The position numbers and the translations under genes are program-made. The notes under the pieces are model-generated. The model was given only the letters and a program-made list of their open reading frames with translations. It had not been told where the DNA came from and ran no database searches. Positions 12,719-24,013 of a stretch of 64,000 nucleotides of DNA are shown piece by piece (position 1 is the first letter of the stretch; the number at the start of each line of letters is the position of its first letter). Where the stretch lies: contig NW_022098069.1 of NCBI RefSeq assembly GCF_002288925.2, positions 68,838,758 to 68,902,757 of the forward strand, read 5' to 3'. Origin of the DNA: Delphinapterus leucas. Taxonomy: Eukaryota; Chordata; Mammalia; Artiodactyla; Monodontidae.

Positions 12719-13622
12719 ATGAAAAGGCAGAGGGCTATGTACCAGATGAAGGAACAAGAGAAAACCCCACAAAAACAAATAAATGAAGTGGAGATAGGCA
12801 AGCTTCCAGAAAAAGAATTCAGAATAATGATAGTGAAGATGATCAAGGAACTCGGAAAAAGAATGGAGGCAAAGATAGAGAAGATGCAAGAAATGTTTAA
12901 CAAAGACCTAGAAGAATTAAAGAACAAATAAACAGAGATGAACAATACAATAACTGAAATGAAAACTACACTAGAAGGAATCAATAGCAGAATAACTGAG
13001 GCAGAAGGACGGATAAGTGACCTGGAAGACAGAATGGTGGAATTCACTGCTGCGGAACAGAATAAAGAAAAAAGAATGAAAAGAAATGAAGACAGCCTAA
13101 GAGACCACTGGGACAACATTAAACGCAACAACATTCGCATTATAGGGGTCCCAGAAGGAGGAGAGAGAGAGAGGAGCCGAGAAAATATTTGAAGAGATTA
13201 TAGTTGAAAACTTCCCTAACATGGGAAAGGAAATAGCCACCCAAGACCAGGAAGCGCAGCGAGTCCCATACAGGATAAACCCAAGGAGAAACACGCAGAA
13301 ACACATAGTAATCAAATAGGCAAAAATTAAAGACAAAGAAAAATTATTAAAAGCAGCAAGGAAAAAATGACAAATAACATACAAGGGAGCTCCCATAAGG
13401 TTAACAGCTGATTTCTCAGCAGAAACTCTACAAGCCAGAAGGGGGTGGCATTATATGCTTAAAGTGATGAAACGGAAAAACCTACGACCAAGATTACTCT
13501 ACCTGGCAAGGATCTCATTCAGTTTCAATGGAGAAATCAAAAGCTTTACAGACAAGCAAAAGCTAAGAGAATTCAGCACCACCAAACCAGCTCTACAACA
13601 AATGCTAAAGGAACTTCTCTAA
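12719..13622 (+). pseudogene. L1 ORF1 (RNA-binding chaperone), disrupted
   Basis: ORF1 encodes the trimeric coiled-coil RNA-binding protein of the L1 particle. The start MKRQRAMYQMKEQEKTP opens a Lys/Glu-rich coiled coil. A TAA at 12,929-12,931 cuts it after 70 codons, and the same frame resumes at MNNTITEMKTTLEGINSR. The RNA-binding domain entry (NIRIIGVPEG) is present. A GA-dinucleotide run near 13,160-13,175 then shifts the frame. Two more stops follow at about 13,315 and 13,368 before the natural end LKELL at 13,622. The product is not functional. The intact length would be near the usual L1 ORF1 size of about 300 residues. Confidence 0.88.
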
Positions 13623-13679
13623 GTGGGAAACACAAGAGAAGAAGAGGAACTACAAAAACAAACCCAAACAATTACAAAA

Positions 13680-15811
13680 ATGGTAGGAACATACATATCA
13701 ATAATTACCTTAAATGTGAATGGATTAAATGCTCCAACCAAAAGACACAGGCTCGCTGAATGGTTACAAAAACAAGACCCATATATATGCTGTCTACAAG
13801 AGACCCACTTCAGACCTAGGGACACATACAGACTGAAAGTGAGGGGATGGAAAAAGATATTCCATGCAAATGAAAATCAAAAGAAAGCTGGAGGAGCAAT
13901 AATCGTATCAGATAAAATAGACTTTAAAATAAAGAATGTTACAAGAGACAAGGAAGGCACTACATAGTGATCAAGGGATCAATCCAAGAAGAAGATATAA
14001 CAATTATAAATATATATGAACCAAACCTAGGAGCACCTCAATACATAAGGCAACTGTTGACAGCTATAAAAGAGGAAATCGACAGTAACACAAAAATAGT
14101 GGGAGATTTTAACACCTCACTTACACCAATGGACAGATCATCCAAAATGAAAATAAATAAGGAAACAGAAGCTTTATATGACACAATAGACCAGATAGAT
14201 TTAATTCATATTTATAGGACATTCCATCCAAAAACAGCAGATTACACTTTCTTCTCAAGTGCGCATGGAACATTCTCCAGGATAGATCACATCTTGGGTC
14301 ACAAATCAAGCCTCAGTAAATTTAAGAAAATTGAAATCATATCAAGCATCTTTTCTGACCACAACACTATGAGATTAGAAACGAATTACAGGGAAAAAAA
14401 CATAAAAAACACAAACACATGGAGGCTAAACAATACGTTACTAAATAACCAAGAGATCACTGAAGAAATCAAAGAGGAAATAAAAAAACCCAAAGACAAA
14501 TGACAATGAAAACACAATGATCCAAAACCTATGGGACGCAGCAAAAGCAGTTCTAAGAGGGAAGTTTATAGCAATACAAGCCTACCTCAAGAAACAAGAA
14601 ATATCTCAAATGAACAATCTAACATTACACCTAAAGGAACTAGAGAAAGAAGAACAAACAGAACCCAGAGTTAGTAGAAGGAAAGAAATCATAAAGATCA
14701 GAGCAGAAATAAATGAAATAGAAACGAAAACAATAGCGAAGATCAATAAAACTAAAAGCTGGTTCTTTGAGAAGATAAACAAAATTGATAAACCATTAGC
14801 CAGACTCACCAAGAAAAAGAGGGTGAGGACTCAAATCAATAAAATTAGAAATGAAAAAGGAGAAGTTACAGCAGACACCGCAGAAATAAAAAGCATCCTA
14901 AGAGACTACTACAAGCAACACTATGCCAATAACATGGACAACCTGGAAAAAATGGACAAATCCTTAGAAAGGTATAACCTTCCAAGACTGAACCAGGAGG
15001 AAATAGAAAATATGAACAGACCAATCACAAGTAATGAAATTGAAACTGTGATTAAAAATCTTCCAACAAACAAAAGTCCAGGTCCAGATGGCTTCACAGG
15101 TGAATTCTATCAAACTTTTAGAGAAGAGCTAACACTCATCCTTCTCAAACTCTCCCAAAAAATTGCAGAGGAAGGAGCACTCCCAAACTCATTCTATGAG
15201 CCCACCATCACCCTGATACCAAAACCAGAGAAAGATACTACAAAAAAAGAAAATTACAGACCAATATCACTGATGAATATAGATGCAAAAATCCGCAACA
15301 AAATACTGGCAAACAGAATCCAACAACACATTAAAAGGATCATACACCATGATCAAGTGGAATTTATCCCAGGGATGCAATGGTTCTTCAATATACGCAA
15401 ATCAATCAATGTGATATGCCATATTAACAAATTGAAGAATGAAAACCATATGTTCATCTCAATAGATGCAGAAAAAGCTTTTGACAAAATTCAACACCCA
15501 TTTATGATAAAAGCTCTCCAGAAAGTGGGCATAGAAGGAACGTACCTCAACATAATAAAGGCCATATACAACAAACCCACAGCAAACATCATTCTCAATG
15601 GTGAAAAACTGAAAGCATTTCCTCTAAGATCAAGAATGAGACAAGGATGTCCACTCTCGCCACTATTATTCAACATAGTTTTGGAAGTCCTAGCCACAGC
15701 AATCAGAGAAGAAAAAGAAATAAGAAGAATACAAATTGGAAAAGAAGTAAAATGTTACTGTTTGCAGATGACATGATACTATACATAGAGAATCCTAAAA
15801 ATGCCACCAGA
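13680..15811 (+). pseudogene. L1 ORF2 endonuclease and reverse transcriptase, disrupted
   Basis: ORF2 supplies the endonuclease and reverse transcriptase for L1 and SINE movement. It starts at MVGTYISIITLNVNGLNAP. The endonuclease motifs CLQETHF and VGDFN are visible, and RT blocks [29 protein letters not shown] and [10 protein letters not shown] (the FADD catalytic motif) are all present in order. Single-base losses break the frame near 13,958, just before 14,503 and near 15,748. The active-site residues themselves are intact, so inactivity comes from frameshifts and the SINE at 15,812. The rest of the gene resumes at 16,020. Confidence 0.92.
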
Positions 15812-16016
15812 GGGGCTTCCCTGGTGGCACAGTGGTTGGGAGTCCACCTGCCAATGCAGGGGACACGGGATCGTGCCCCGTTCCGGAAGGCTCCCGCGTG
15901 CCATGGAGCGGCTGGGCCTGTGGGCTGTGGCCGCTGAGCCTGCGCGTCTGGAGCCTGTACTCTGCAACAGGAGAGGCCACAGCAGTCAGAGGCCCAAGTA
16001 ACACACACACACAAAA
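15812..16016 (+). mobile_element. Short-type CHR SINE inside L1 ORF2
   Basis: Head GGGCTTCCCTGGTGGCACAG, the short-type body and an ACACACAC/A tail. The exact target duplication ATGCCACCAGA flanks it (15,801-15,811 and 16,021-16,031). It entered the L1 just after the RT catalytic motif, so it is younger than the L1. Complementary open frames over it are by-products. Confidence 0.96.
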
Positions 16017-16019
16017 AAA

Positions 16020-17662
16020 AATGCCACCAGAAAACTACTAGAGCTAATCAATGAATTTGGTAAAGTTGCAGGATACAAAATTAATGCACAGAAATCTTTT
16101 GCATTCCTATACACTAATGATGAAAAATCTGAAAGAGAAATTAAGGAAACACTCCCATTTACCATTGCAACAAAAAGAATAAAATACCTAGGAATAAACC
16201 TACCTAGGGAGACAAAAGACCTGTATGCAGAAAACTATGACACTGATTAAAGAAATTAAAGATGATACCAACAGATGGAGAGATATACCATGTTCTTGGA
16301 TTGGAAGAATCAATATTGTGAAAATGGCTATACTACCCAAAGCAATCTACAGATTCAATGCAATCCCTATCAAATTACCAATGGCATTTTTTATGGAACT
16401 AGAACAAATAATCTTAAAATTTGTATGGAGACACAAAAGACCCCGAATAGCCAAAGCAGTCTTGAGGGAAAAAAACGGAGCAGGAGGAATCAGACTGCCT
16501 GACTTCAGACTGTACTACAAAGCTACAATAATCAAGACAATATGGTACTGGCACAAAAACAGAAACATAGATCAATGGAACAAGACAGAAAGCCCAGAGA
16601 TAAACCCACACACCTGTGGTCAACTAATCTATGACAAAGGAGGCAAAGATATACAATGCAGAAAAGACAGCCTCTTCAATAAATGGTGCTGGGAAAGCTG
16701 GACAGCTACAGGTAGAAGAATGAAATTAGGACACTCCCTAACACTGTACACAAAAATAAACTCAAAATGGATTCGAGACCTAAATGTAAGACTGGACACT
16801 ATAAAACTCTTAGAGGAAAACATAGGAAGGACACTCTTTGACATAAATCCCAGCAAGATCTTTTTTGACCCACCTCCTAGAGTAATGGAAATAAAAACAA
16901 AAATAAGCAAATGGGACCTAATGAAACTTCAAAGCTTTTGCACAGCAAAGAAAACCATAAACAAGACGAAAAGACAACCCTCAGAATGGGAGAAAATATT
17001 TGCAAACGAATCAATGGACAAAGGATTAATCTCCAAAATATATAAACAGCTCATGCAGCTCCATATTAAAGAAACAAACAACCCAATCCAAAAATGGGCA
17101 GAAGACCTAAATAGACATTTCTCCAAAGAAGACATACAGATGGCCAAGAAGTACATGAAAAGCTGCTCAACATCACTAATTATTAGAGAAATGCAAATCA
17201 AAACTACAATGAGGTGTCACCTCACACCAGTTAGAATGGGCATCATCAGGAAATCTACAAACAACAAATGCTGGAGAGGGTGTGGAGAAAAGGGAACCCT
17301 CTTGCACTGTTGGTGGGAATGTAAGTTGATACAGCCACTATGGAGAACAGTATGGAGATTCCTTAAAAATCTAAAAATAGAATTACCATATGATCCAGCA
17401 ATCGCACTACTGGGCATATACCCTGAGAAAACCATAATTCAAAGAGACACATGCACCCCAATGTTCATTGTAGCATTATTTACAATAGCCAGGACATGGA
17501 AGCAACCTAAGTATCCAACGACAGATGAATCGATAAGGAAGATGTGGTACATATATACAATAGAATATTACTCAGCCACAAAAAGGAACGAAATTGAGTC
17601 ATTTGTTGAGATGTGGATGGATCTAGAGACTGTCATACAGAGTGAAGTAAGTCAGAAAGAGA
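16020..17662 (+). pseudogene. L1 ORF2, C-terminal part
   Basis: Continuation of ORF2 beyond the SINE. The frame reads [16 protein letters not shown], shifts near 16,235, then stays open from 16,225 to the gap. It includes IPLKLP-like and NKWCWESW blocks, the Cys-rich end ([18 protein letters not shown], a C-x3-C-x7-H-x4-C arrangement) and the [13 protein letters not shown] / [11 protein letters not shown] tail. The Cys/His motif residues are present. The end of the protein is hidden in the N run. Confidence 0.92.
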
Positions 17663-17762
17663 NNNNNNNNNNNNNNNNNNNNNNNNNNNNNNNNNNNNNN
17701 NNNNNNNNNNNNNNNNNNNNNNNNNNNNNNNNNNNNNNNNNNNNNNNNNNNNNNNNNNNNNN
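17663..17762. other. Assembly gap (100 N)
   Basis: Exactly 100 undetermined bases, a customary placeholder for a gap of unknown size. It falls at the end of L1 ORF2, so part of ORF2 and some 3' UTR are missing from view. Confidence 1.
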
Positions 17763-17815
17763 ATAAAATTGATGACTAATAAGAACCTGCTGTATAAAAG
17801 ACAAACAAAAACTAA

Positions 17816-18362
17816 TACTAAACTTTCTTTGGGTTATTTGTATGGAAATATTTTAATATAAATGTTTCAGACATTACATGAAATTCCTAAAAATCTTATA
17901 TGTTCTGGTATAATGTTATAAGTCATAATTCTAGTTATTACTTTAAAATGTATATCTCAGAAATAACTACATTTCCTTGTCAATTGCATTATTATGAACT
18001 TTCATCACATCTTTAACTGTGGTCATTTTTAAGTCTTTTGTCTTTTAAGACAGTTCTGGGTGTACTCTGGTGCTTTTGCAAAAATGTTCCTATAAAAGCG
18101 TTTCATCTTCATCCTTTCATTTTCACCTGCATCATGGAAAAGACTCTGACAAGTACAGGTTTCTGGTAACTGACTATACTGCTGAACTGAATGAATAAGC
18201 GTTTTCAGAACTCTAATGGAAAACTGATGAATTCATAAAAATTCTAAGAAAAGATCAAGATGAAAAAATAATTACATGGGACTGAGTGAACTGATGAGAA
18301 TGATTATAATTTTTGTGACTTTCTGTTTGAATAAAAAAAAATTAAAAAAAAAACAGTACCAA
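17816..18362. other. Unassigned AT-rich intergenic sequence
   Basis: No gene or named repeat seen. Confidence 0.5.
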
Positions 18363-18720
18363 CATGTCTTGGTTCAGGCTGCTATAAAAGAATATATTTC
18401 TATTATTAACAGAAATTTATTTCTCACAGTTCTGAAGGCTGGGAAGGCCAAGATCAAAGTGCTGGCAGATTCAATGTCTGGTGAGAGCTTGCTTCCTGGT
18501 CCATAGACTGCCTATGTGTTCTCACTGTGTCCTCACCTGGCAGAAAGGGCAAGGTATGTACCTGGGGTCTCTTTTATAAGAGAGCTTTACCTTACCTCCA
18601 TGACCTAATCACCTCCTAAAGGCCTCATGTCCTTATACTATCACATTGAGGCTTAGGATTTCAGTTTGTGCATTTTGGGAAGATCAAGCAATGTAGCAAA
18701 TTTATGGAGGTGAGCCTTAT
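18363..18720 (-). mobile_element. MaLR (MST/THE1-like) LTR, antisense
   Basis: Begins GGTTCAGGCTGCTATAAAAG and continues with AGAAATTTATTTCTCACAG, TTCTGAAGGCTGGGAAGGCC, CAGATTCAATGTCTGGTGAG, then TCACTGTGTCCTCACCTGGC and CATGACCTAATCACCTCC. This is the exact order of the complement of an MST-type LTR. No internal retroviral region is present, so it is a solo LTR or a fragment. Confidence 0.88.
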
Positions 18721-18884
18721 GATAGCAATTGCGACACTTCTAATAGCCCCAAACTTTGGGGATGTTCCACGTTGAAAGCAATGCTGTAAACAGCCTTTCC
18801 ACTGCTTATAATTTCTACACTATAATGCAACTTTTTTTATACTTTAATACAATTCCTACAATATATACTATTATGTAAGAACTG

Positions 18885-18961
18885 ATACGAACTGATCTAT
18901 AATATACATTGTATATAAATGTTATATTTATATACAATGTATATTATAGATCAGTACGTAT
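18885..18961. repeat. Large AT-rich inverted repeat (30-bp perfect arms)
   Basis: Arm 18,891-18,920 is the exact reverse complement of 18,926-18,955, with a 5-base loop (GTTAT). After one mismatch a further five base pairs form outside. The sequence can extrude as a cruciform in DNA or form a stable hairpin in RNA. Confidence 0.97.
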
Positions 18962-18985
18962 ATAATAGTGTGTACTATTATATAC
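18958..18985. repeat. Second adjacent inverted repeat (12-bp arms)
   Basis: GTATATAATAGT (18,958-18,969) is perfectly complementary to ACTATTATATAC (18,974-18,985), with a GTGT loop. It overlaps the outer flank of the larger hairpin, so the two structures compete or stack. Confidence 0.95.
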
Positions 18986-19051
18986 ACACATGCACACATG
19001 CATGCATGTGCACGTGTGCACGCACGCGCACACACACACACACACACACAC
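18983..19051. repeat. Alternating purine-pyrimidine tract ending in (CA)n
   Basis: TACACACATGCACACATGCA and the following CATGTGCACGTGTGCACGCA and CGCGCACACAC text alternate almost perfectly between purine and pyrimidine. This is the composition that favours left-handed Z-DNA. It lies directly against two inverted repeats. Confidence 0.9.
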
Positions 19052-20114
19052 TAGATGTTCATCACATTGATGAGGGACACAGATAATTGTGTCTATTTGA
19101 AATTTAAGCTTTGCACCATGGTATTGTTTGAATAGCTATGTTCCCTTTATCTTAAGACTTCTAGTGCTGATGGCATTTTCTCTTTCATGGCAGTAGGATA
19201 TGTTTAGTAAGACACTAAGGCTTATATATAACATTTAAAATTATTAAGAATAAGCAATTATAAAAATCTTAAGAGCATCTTTCCCTCTCAAGAATCTAGA
19301 TGTCTGTCAAGAGCCTAGATCGCCTTAACAGTTAAGATTATTGTAGAATTAACAAATTCAACTTGTTCCTGGTCTCTGTCAGGTTTATTTAGATATAATA
19401 ACTCCTATGTGTGGGCATACCGTGAAAAATAGATATGATGAGAAGTAGCTGTAATAAGTGTAGGTATAATAACAGCTTCCATGTATCTGTGTGGAGTGGG
19501 GATCCCAGCTTGAACTTAAAGTATGTCTACAGCTCTACTGACAATTCCCACCCTCTCCCGCCATTGAATTATCAGGAGTCCTTGGGGAGCTTGGCTTGAA
19601 GCAAATCCTGTCTCCCAAACATGCCCAGGCATGTTGGAACAATGTGTTGCCAAAAGATTAGAAATCACGAAATGCCATGGGACAGAAAATGAGGTCCCAG
19701 TTGGCCTAGTTTCCTTAGTATTTCAGCCTAATGAGTTAATCCTGTAATCCATCCTTTTAATTTATTCTTTTAATTCCAGAATCTTGTGTTTATTTAGTCA
19801 TCTGACTACTAGGAATTACTTTTGAAGTATAATATTACAAGAAGACAAAGACCAGAAGAAAGTATTACATACAGGGTTTCCTGTTTATAGATTTCAAAAT
19901 ACTTTAGGAACCCCATTAAATGATTAATGGTGGAGAATGGAATATATCCAATGGATGCACTAGAAGTTTCTACACAAATGCATTGCATAGCTTGCTCCAA
20001 TGTCTGACTCAGAGGGAAACATTCTAGTCACTCATGTACACAGAGAAGAAATCTGATGATAGACGGATGTAACTGTTGGGAATGAAGTGGCAGTGTTAGT
20101 ACTTCTGTTTTCTT
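19052..20114. other. Unassigned intergenic sequence
   Basis: Nothing coding or repeat-like that I can name. Confidence 0.5.
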
Positions 20115-20124
20115 TTCTTTCTTT

Positions 20125-20350
20125 TTTTTAAATTAATTTTTATTGGAGTATAGTTGCTTTACAATGTTGTGTTAGTTTCTGCTGTACAGCAAAGTGAATC
20201 AGCTGTACGTATACATATATCCCCTCTTTTTTGGATTTCCTTCCCATTTAGGTCACCACAGAACATTGAGTAGAGTTCCCTCTGCTATATAGTAGCTTCT
20301 CATTAGTTATCTTTTTTATACATAGTAGTGTGTACATGTTAATCCCAATA
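20125..20350 (-). mobile_element. Cetartiodactyl L1 3' tail, antisense
   Basis: TTTTTATTGGAGTATAGTTGC, ACAATGTTGTGTTAGTTTCTG and CTGTACAGCAAAGTGAATCAG are the complement of the 3' end shared by young cetartiodactyl L1s. The same tail is present in sense orientation at 24,722-24,900. It is truncated to the 3' UTR only. Confidence 0.85.
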
Positions 20351-20620
20351 TTTCATTAAAATGATTTCATCAAAAATATAATACTGGGATGCTGAATTTT
20401 TTAAATGACAGCATATTCTGCTATCAAAGTGTCCAATGACACCAGTCAGTTTCTCTTTCCTTGTAACTTCAATTCTCTTGTTTTTCTGCCAGTTTTTGAA
20501 AATAAATATGCAAGAAAATCACCAAAATAAACTGTCATCATTTTCATCTTTCTAACCTCCAACAAGTGCTGACTGCTCCCCTTTTGGACAGTAATTCTGA
20601 TGTGTGGAGCAAAGGGATTT

Positions 20621-20829
20621 TCTGATTCTTTTTATAAAAAATATTTATTTATTTATTTGGTTGCGCTGGGTCTTTGTCGTGGCAGGCGGGCTCCTTTGTT
20701 GTGGCAAGTGGGCTCCTTAGTTGCGGCATGTGGGATCTAGTTCCCTGACCAGGAATCGAACCCAGGCCCCCTGCATTGGGGGCACGGAGTCTTAACCACT
20801 GTGCCACCAGGGAAGTCCCTCTGATTCTT
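20621..20829 (-). mobile_element. tRNA-Glu SINE (CHR type, short tail), antisense
   Basis: The head complement (GTGCCACCAGGGAAGTCCC) ends at about 20,819 and an (ATTT)n tail lies at about 20,640-20,660. It is flanked by TCTGATTCTT at 20,621-20,630 and 20,820-20,829. The body is shorter than that of its right-hand neighbour. Confidence 0.92.
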
Positions 20830-21141
20830 TTTTTTTTTTTGGCTGCTTTGGGTCTTCATTGCTGTGCACGGGCTTTCTCTAGTTGCACTACTGTTTGTGG
20901 CAGTGCACGGGCTTCTCATTGTGGTGGCTTCTCTTGTTGCAGAACACGGGCTCTAGGCGCATGAGCTTCAGTAGTTGTGGCACGTGGGCTCTAGAGCGCA
21001 GGCTCAGTAGTTGTGGCGCACGGGCTTAGTTGCCCCACGGCACATGGGATCTTCCTGGACCAGGGCTCGAACCCGTGTCCCCTGCATTGGCAGGCAGACT
21101 CTCAACCACTGTGCCACCAGGGAAGTCCCCCTCTGATTCTT
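20830..21141 (-). mobile_element. Long-type CHR SINE, antisense, adjoining the previous SINE
   Basis: A T run at 20,828-20,840 is followed by the complement of the long-form body (repeated GTAGTTGTGGC-like units) and the tRNA-Glu head, ending GGGAAGTCCCC at about 21,130. It is flanked by TCTGATTCTT at 20,820-20,829 and 21,132-21,141, so it shares one target copy with the SINE to its left. Confidence 0.93.
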
Positions 21142-23135
21142 AATAGAAGTAACAATACTTGGAATTTCGGTGCTTTGGGGATTTTTTTTCTCAAAAGTAC
21201 ACACTAATCTTTTGTACTCTTTCCAAGAATTACTATATGACAGTTTCCAATCTGATTATGATTGTTTATCAATGCACAGAAAATTCAAAGACAGTATACA
21301 GTACCAATTATCAGTAAAAAAAGAAAAGGAGAACTCTACAGTTTTCTTTTTTCCCCCACATCTATAACAAACGTGACAAGAAGTTTCTTAAAGCATTTAA
21401 AGAAGAAAAAGGGCAAATTTTTATAAAAAAGGAAAGAAAAGAGAAAAAGAAAGAGGAGAAATGGGTGCCGTTCAAGCTCGGAAGATTCTTGAGTTTGATG
21501 AAGTTGTAATAGAAATAGTTTAAGGGAACATGGAATTTGAAAGGAATTTTGAATGTTGGAAAAGGAGTAGCAACATGAGGCTATTGTTGGAGCATATACA
21601 AATGCTGATTCCTTCTTTTGGAGCAAATCAAAAGTCTTGCATTACCAGTCCCTTAAGTAACCTGCTCTATTCCAGCTTCAGTTTTGTGGTATATCTTTTC
21701 CCAAGATAAAAAAACTGTCATCAAATGAACATTTTTTTAGATATACTATTTTCTGGCTATTTTTTTTCTTGTTGCCCAATTACAGGGGTAAACAAGTTAT
21801 TTCTTCTGGGTTCCATGTCTGAAACTCTTTATAGTAGAGAGGATTGTTGTAAAGCTCAGAAAGACACTGTATATGAACATACGTTAAAATATACAAAGAA
21901 TCATACAAATATAAGGCAACATCATTACCAAAATCACTTTGTGATATGTCCATTTTTTCTCCTTTTGTTTTTATTTTTCTCTCTTATGCTATCTTTATTT
22001 TATGAATAACCAAAACTGCTATATTAGAATTATAATAATATTCAGTTAGGTTGAAAATGGGAAACATTTTTGGATTTACTTTTCAGGAAAACTAACAAAA
22101 ATACTCTAAACTGCAAATTTTTACTTTAGATTGAGGGTGGTATGTTAAAAAAGATTAGAAAACACAATCAAAAGAAGTTATTTTCTAAAAAGTAGTTTTT
22201 CTTCTCTATTTTCAGTGATTAGCCAGCGGCTTTGGTAGTGGTCATTGTCATCAAAACTGCCATGGAAGCAAAATTCCATAGCCTGGTGTGCAGCCCTCAG
22301 AAAGCTCCTCTTATACTTCAAGGTAATTCAAGTTGTTACAGTAGTCATTTAGAGGAAAGAAGTCAATGGTCATAATAAATTATTTCTTCTCTTAGTATTT
22401 ATAAACAGAGATCTCTGGGAAACAGACTGTGTGCAAAAGAAGGCAAAGAAAACAAGAACAAATTATCAGATGGCTACAGTCACAGGGAATATGGTCTGTG
22501 TTTGGCCTGTGTCCCGTTCCTAAGGGTTTCTGCTTAGAGCAGTACTGTAGCAAGCACACATTTTGTATATTAAACATGCAAGAAGGAAAAGCCAAAACCT
22601 GAAATGCTGTCCACTTCCAGTAATCTGCATGCTTTTTTTTTCTGGTTTATCAAGTAATGTTTTATATCAGGTGGGAGATCTGGCTTACTCCTTGTCTGCT
22701 TCCCCTGACGATTGCTTTAGTGTTTGCTATGGTATCATTACTTAATGTTTTATTATTTCCCCAAGTAAAAATAAGAAGGAAAGAAGTAAACCCATTCTTT
22801 AAAAAACATAACCCATTACAAAGGAAAAAAAAAGGATTTGGAGTTTGGCTACAGTTCATTCTCTAGAATGAATAATTATGCGGGGCTCTCAGGTCAATAC
22901 TAACCAGAACAGAGACATGTGCATGAACCAGCCCTATTTCACTGTTAGTTACTGGTCTTTAGTTTATCTTCCCTCAGTCTTTGCTCATCTGGAGACCTAC
23001 ATGGAAGAGCCAATGCCAATAAAAGAGTGTTCTACATTCTTCCCAATCTCCCTTCCTATACAGGCCCTTTTTTCCTAAAGCTTGGTCATTTTGCTCTCTT
23101 CACCTTTAAAACCCCATCAGAATCCACACGAAGAC
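21142..23135. other. Unassigned intergenic sequence
   Basis: No gene recognised. Positions 21,390-21,470 are purine-rich (AAG/GAA runs). An exon-like block at 22,215-22,322 has flanking AG/GT dinucleotides but no supporting frame. The open frames here are short and motif-free. Confidence 0.45.
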
Positions 23136-24013
23136 TGAATACTGGCAGAATATGCCTCCCCAAAGTATGCCATTGGGCATAAGGATTATTTCTAGCTGCA
23201 GGTGCTTGAAAAACAGCAGGTACAAGAAGGATGCTCTCACCTTCCCCCCACCCCCTTTTTTTAAAATTTATTTTTGGCTGTGTTGGGTCTTCATTGCTGT
23301 GTGCAGGCTTTCTCTAGTTGCAGCGAGCGGGGGCTACTCTTCGTTGTGGTGCACGGGCTTCTCATTGCGGTGGCTTCTCTTGTTGCGGAGCATGGGCTCT
23401 AGGCGTGCAGGCTTCAGTTGTTGTGATGCACGGGCTCAGCAGCTGTGGCTCGTGGGCTCAACAGTTGTGGCTCGCGGGCTCTAGAGTGCAGGCTCAGTAG
23501 TTGTGGCACACGGGTTTAGTTGCTCCGCAGCTTGTGGGATCTTCCCGGACCAGGGCTCGAACCTGTATCCCCTGCATTGGCAGGTGGATTCTTAACCACT
23601 GCACCACCAGGGAAGCCCCTCACTCCCCTTTTCTTCCCCAAAGCAGAAGATAAAACTCCCTTTTGAAAGATGCCCTCCTGGTACCAGGAGGAAAGGAACA
23701 TTCTTACCACCAGAGACGGGGAGTGGAGGCCAAGAGCACTCTGTACAAACAGACCTTGTTAAAATAACTCTGATCTTCCTTTGCTCTCCCCATATATGTT
23801 AGTTACTTTTCCACAACTTTCTTTGTTCAACCTAGTATATAAACACTTAGGCCTGGCCTCTTCTTTGGGTCTTCATTTTCCCATGAAGGCTGCCATGTAC
23901 ATGTAAAAATAAAATTTGTATACTTTTCTCCTGTTAATTTGTTTTATGTCAGCTTAATTCCCTGGCCTAGCTGGAGATCACAAGAGAGTAGGGGGAAAGT
24001 TTTGCTCCCCTTC
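23136..24013 (+). mobile_element. LTR of unassigned ERV family, copy 1, with SINE insert
   Basis: Starts TGAATACTGGCAGAATATGCC and ends near CCCCTTCAAGG. It has a TATA-like TATATAAAC at about 23,838 and AATAAA at about 23,907, as an LTR promoter/polyadenylation layout requires on the plus strand. It shares blocks with copies at 31,244, 33,356 and 34,035 (for example ATATGCC..CCCAAA..ATGCC near the start, CCTCCTGGTACCAGGAGG-like middle, a final GTAGGGGGAAAG block). A long-type CHR SINE splits it at 23,258-23,620. The family name is not certain. Confidence 0.7.
23258..23632 (-). mobile_element. Long-type CHR SINE, antisense
   Basis: Complement of the roughly 370-bp form: AATTTATTTTTGGCTGTGTTGGG tail side at left, several GTTGTGG..CGGGCTC units, and head complement CACCACCAGGGAAGCCCC at right. 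Imperfect duplicates of a CACCCCCTTTT / CACTCCCCTTTT target flank it. It is inserted in the LTR described at 23,136-24,013. Confidence 0.92.

Larger units (their letters stand above)
11820..17815 (+). mobile_element. Near-full-length but broken L1 LINE
   Basis: A 6-kb L1 in sense orientation: a 5' UTR-like region (11,820-12,718), ORF1 (12,719-13,622), ORF2 (13,680 onward) and a short 3' end resuming after an assembly gap (TTGATGACTAATAAGAACC at 17,768). ORF1 has in-frame stops. ORF2 has at least four frameshifts and is interrupted by a SINE, so the copy cannot move by itself. Frames are still long, which suggests a moderately young, lineage-era insertion. The 3' UTR and poly-A are short or missing, possibly because of the gap. 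Confidence 0.93.

Noticed and set aside
12640..13140. 166-codon minus-strand frame rich in Ser, Leu, Ile and Phe, resembling a membrane protein
   Set aside because: It is the exact complement of L1 ORF1; a Lys/Glu-rich coiled coil reads as hydrophobic on the other strand.
22215..22322. Exon-like block preceded by a pyrimidine stretch and AG and followed by GT
   Set aside because: No recognisable protein, no second exon, and such dinucleotide flanks are common by chance.
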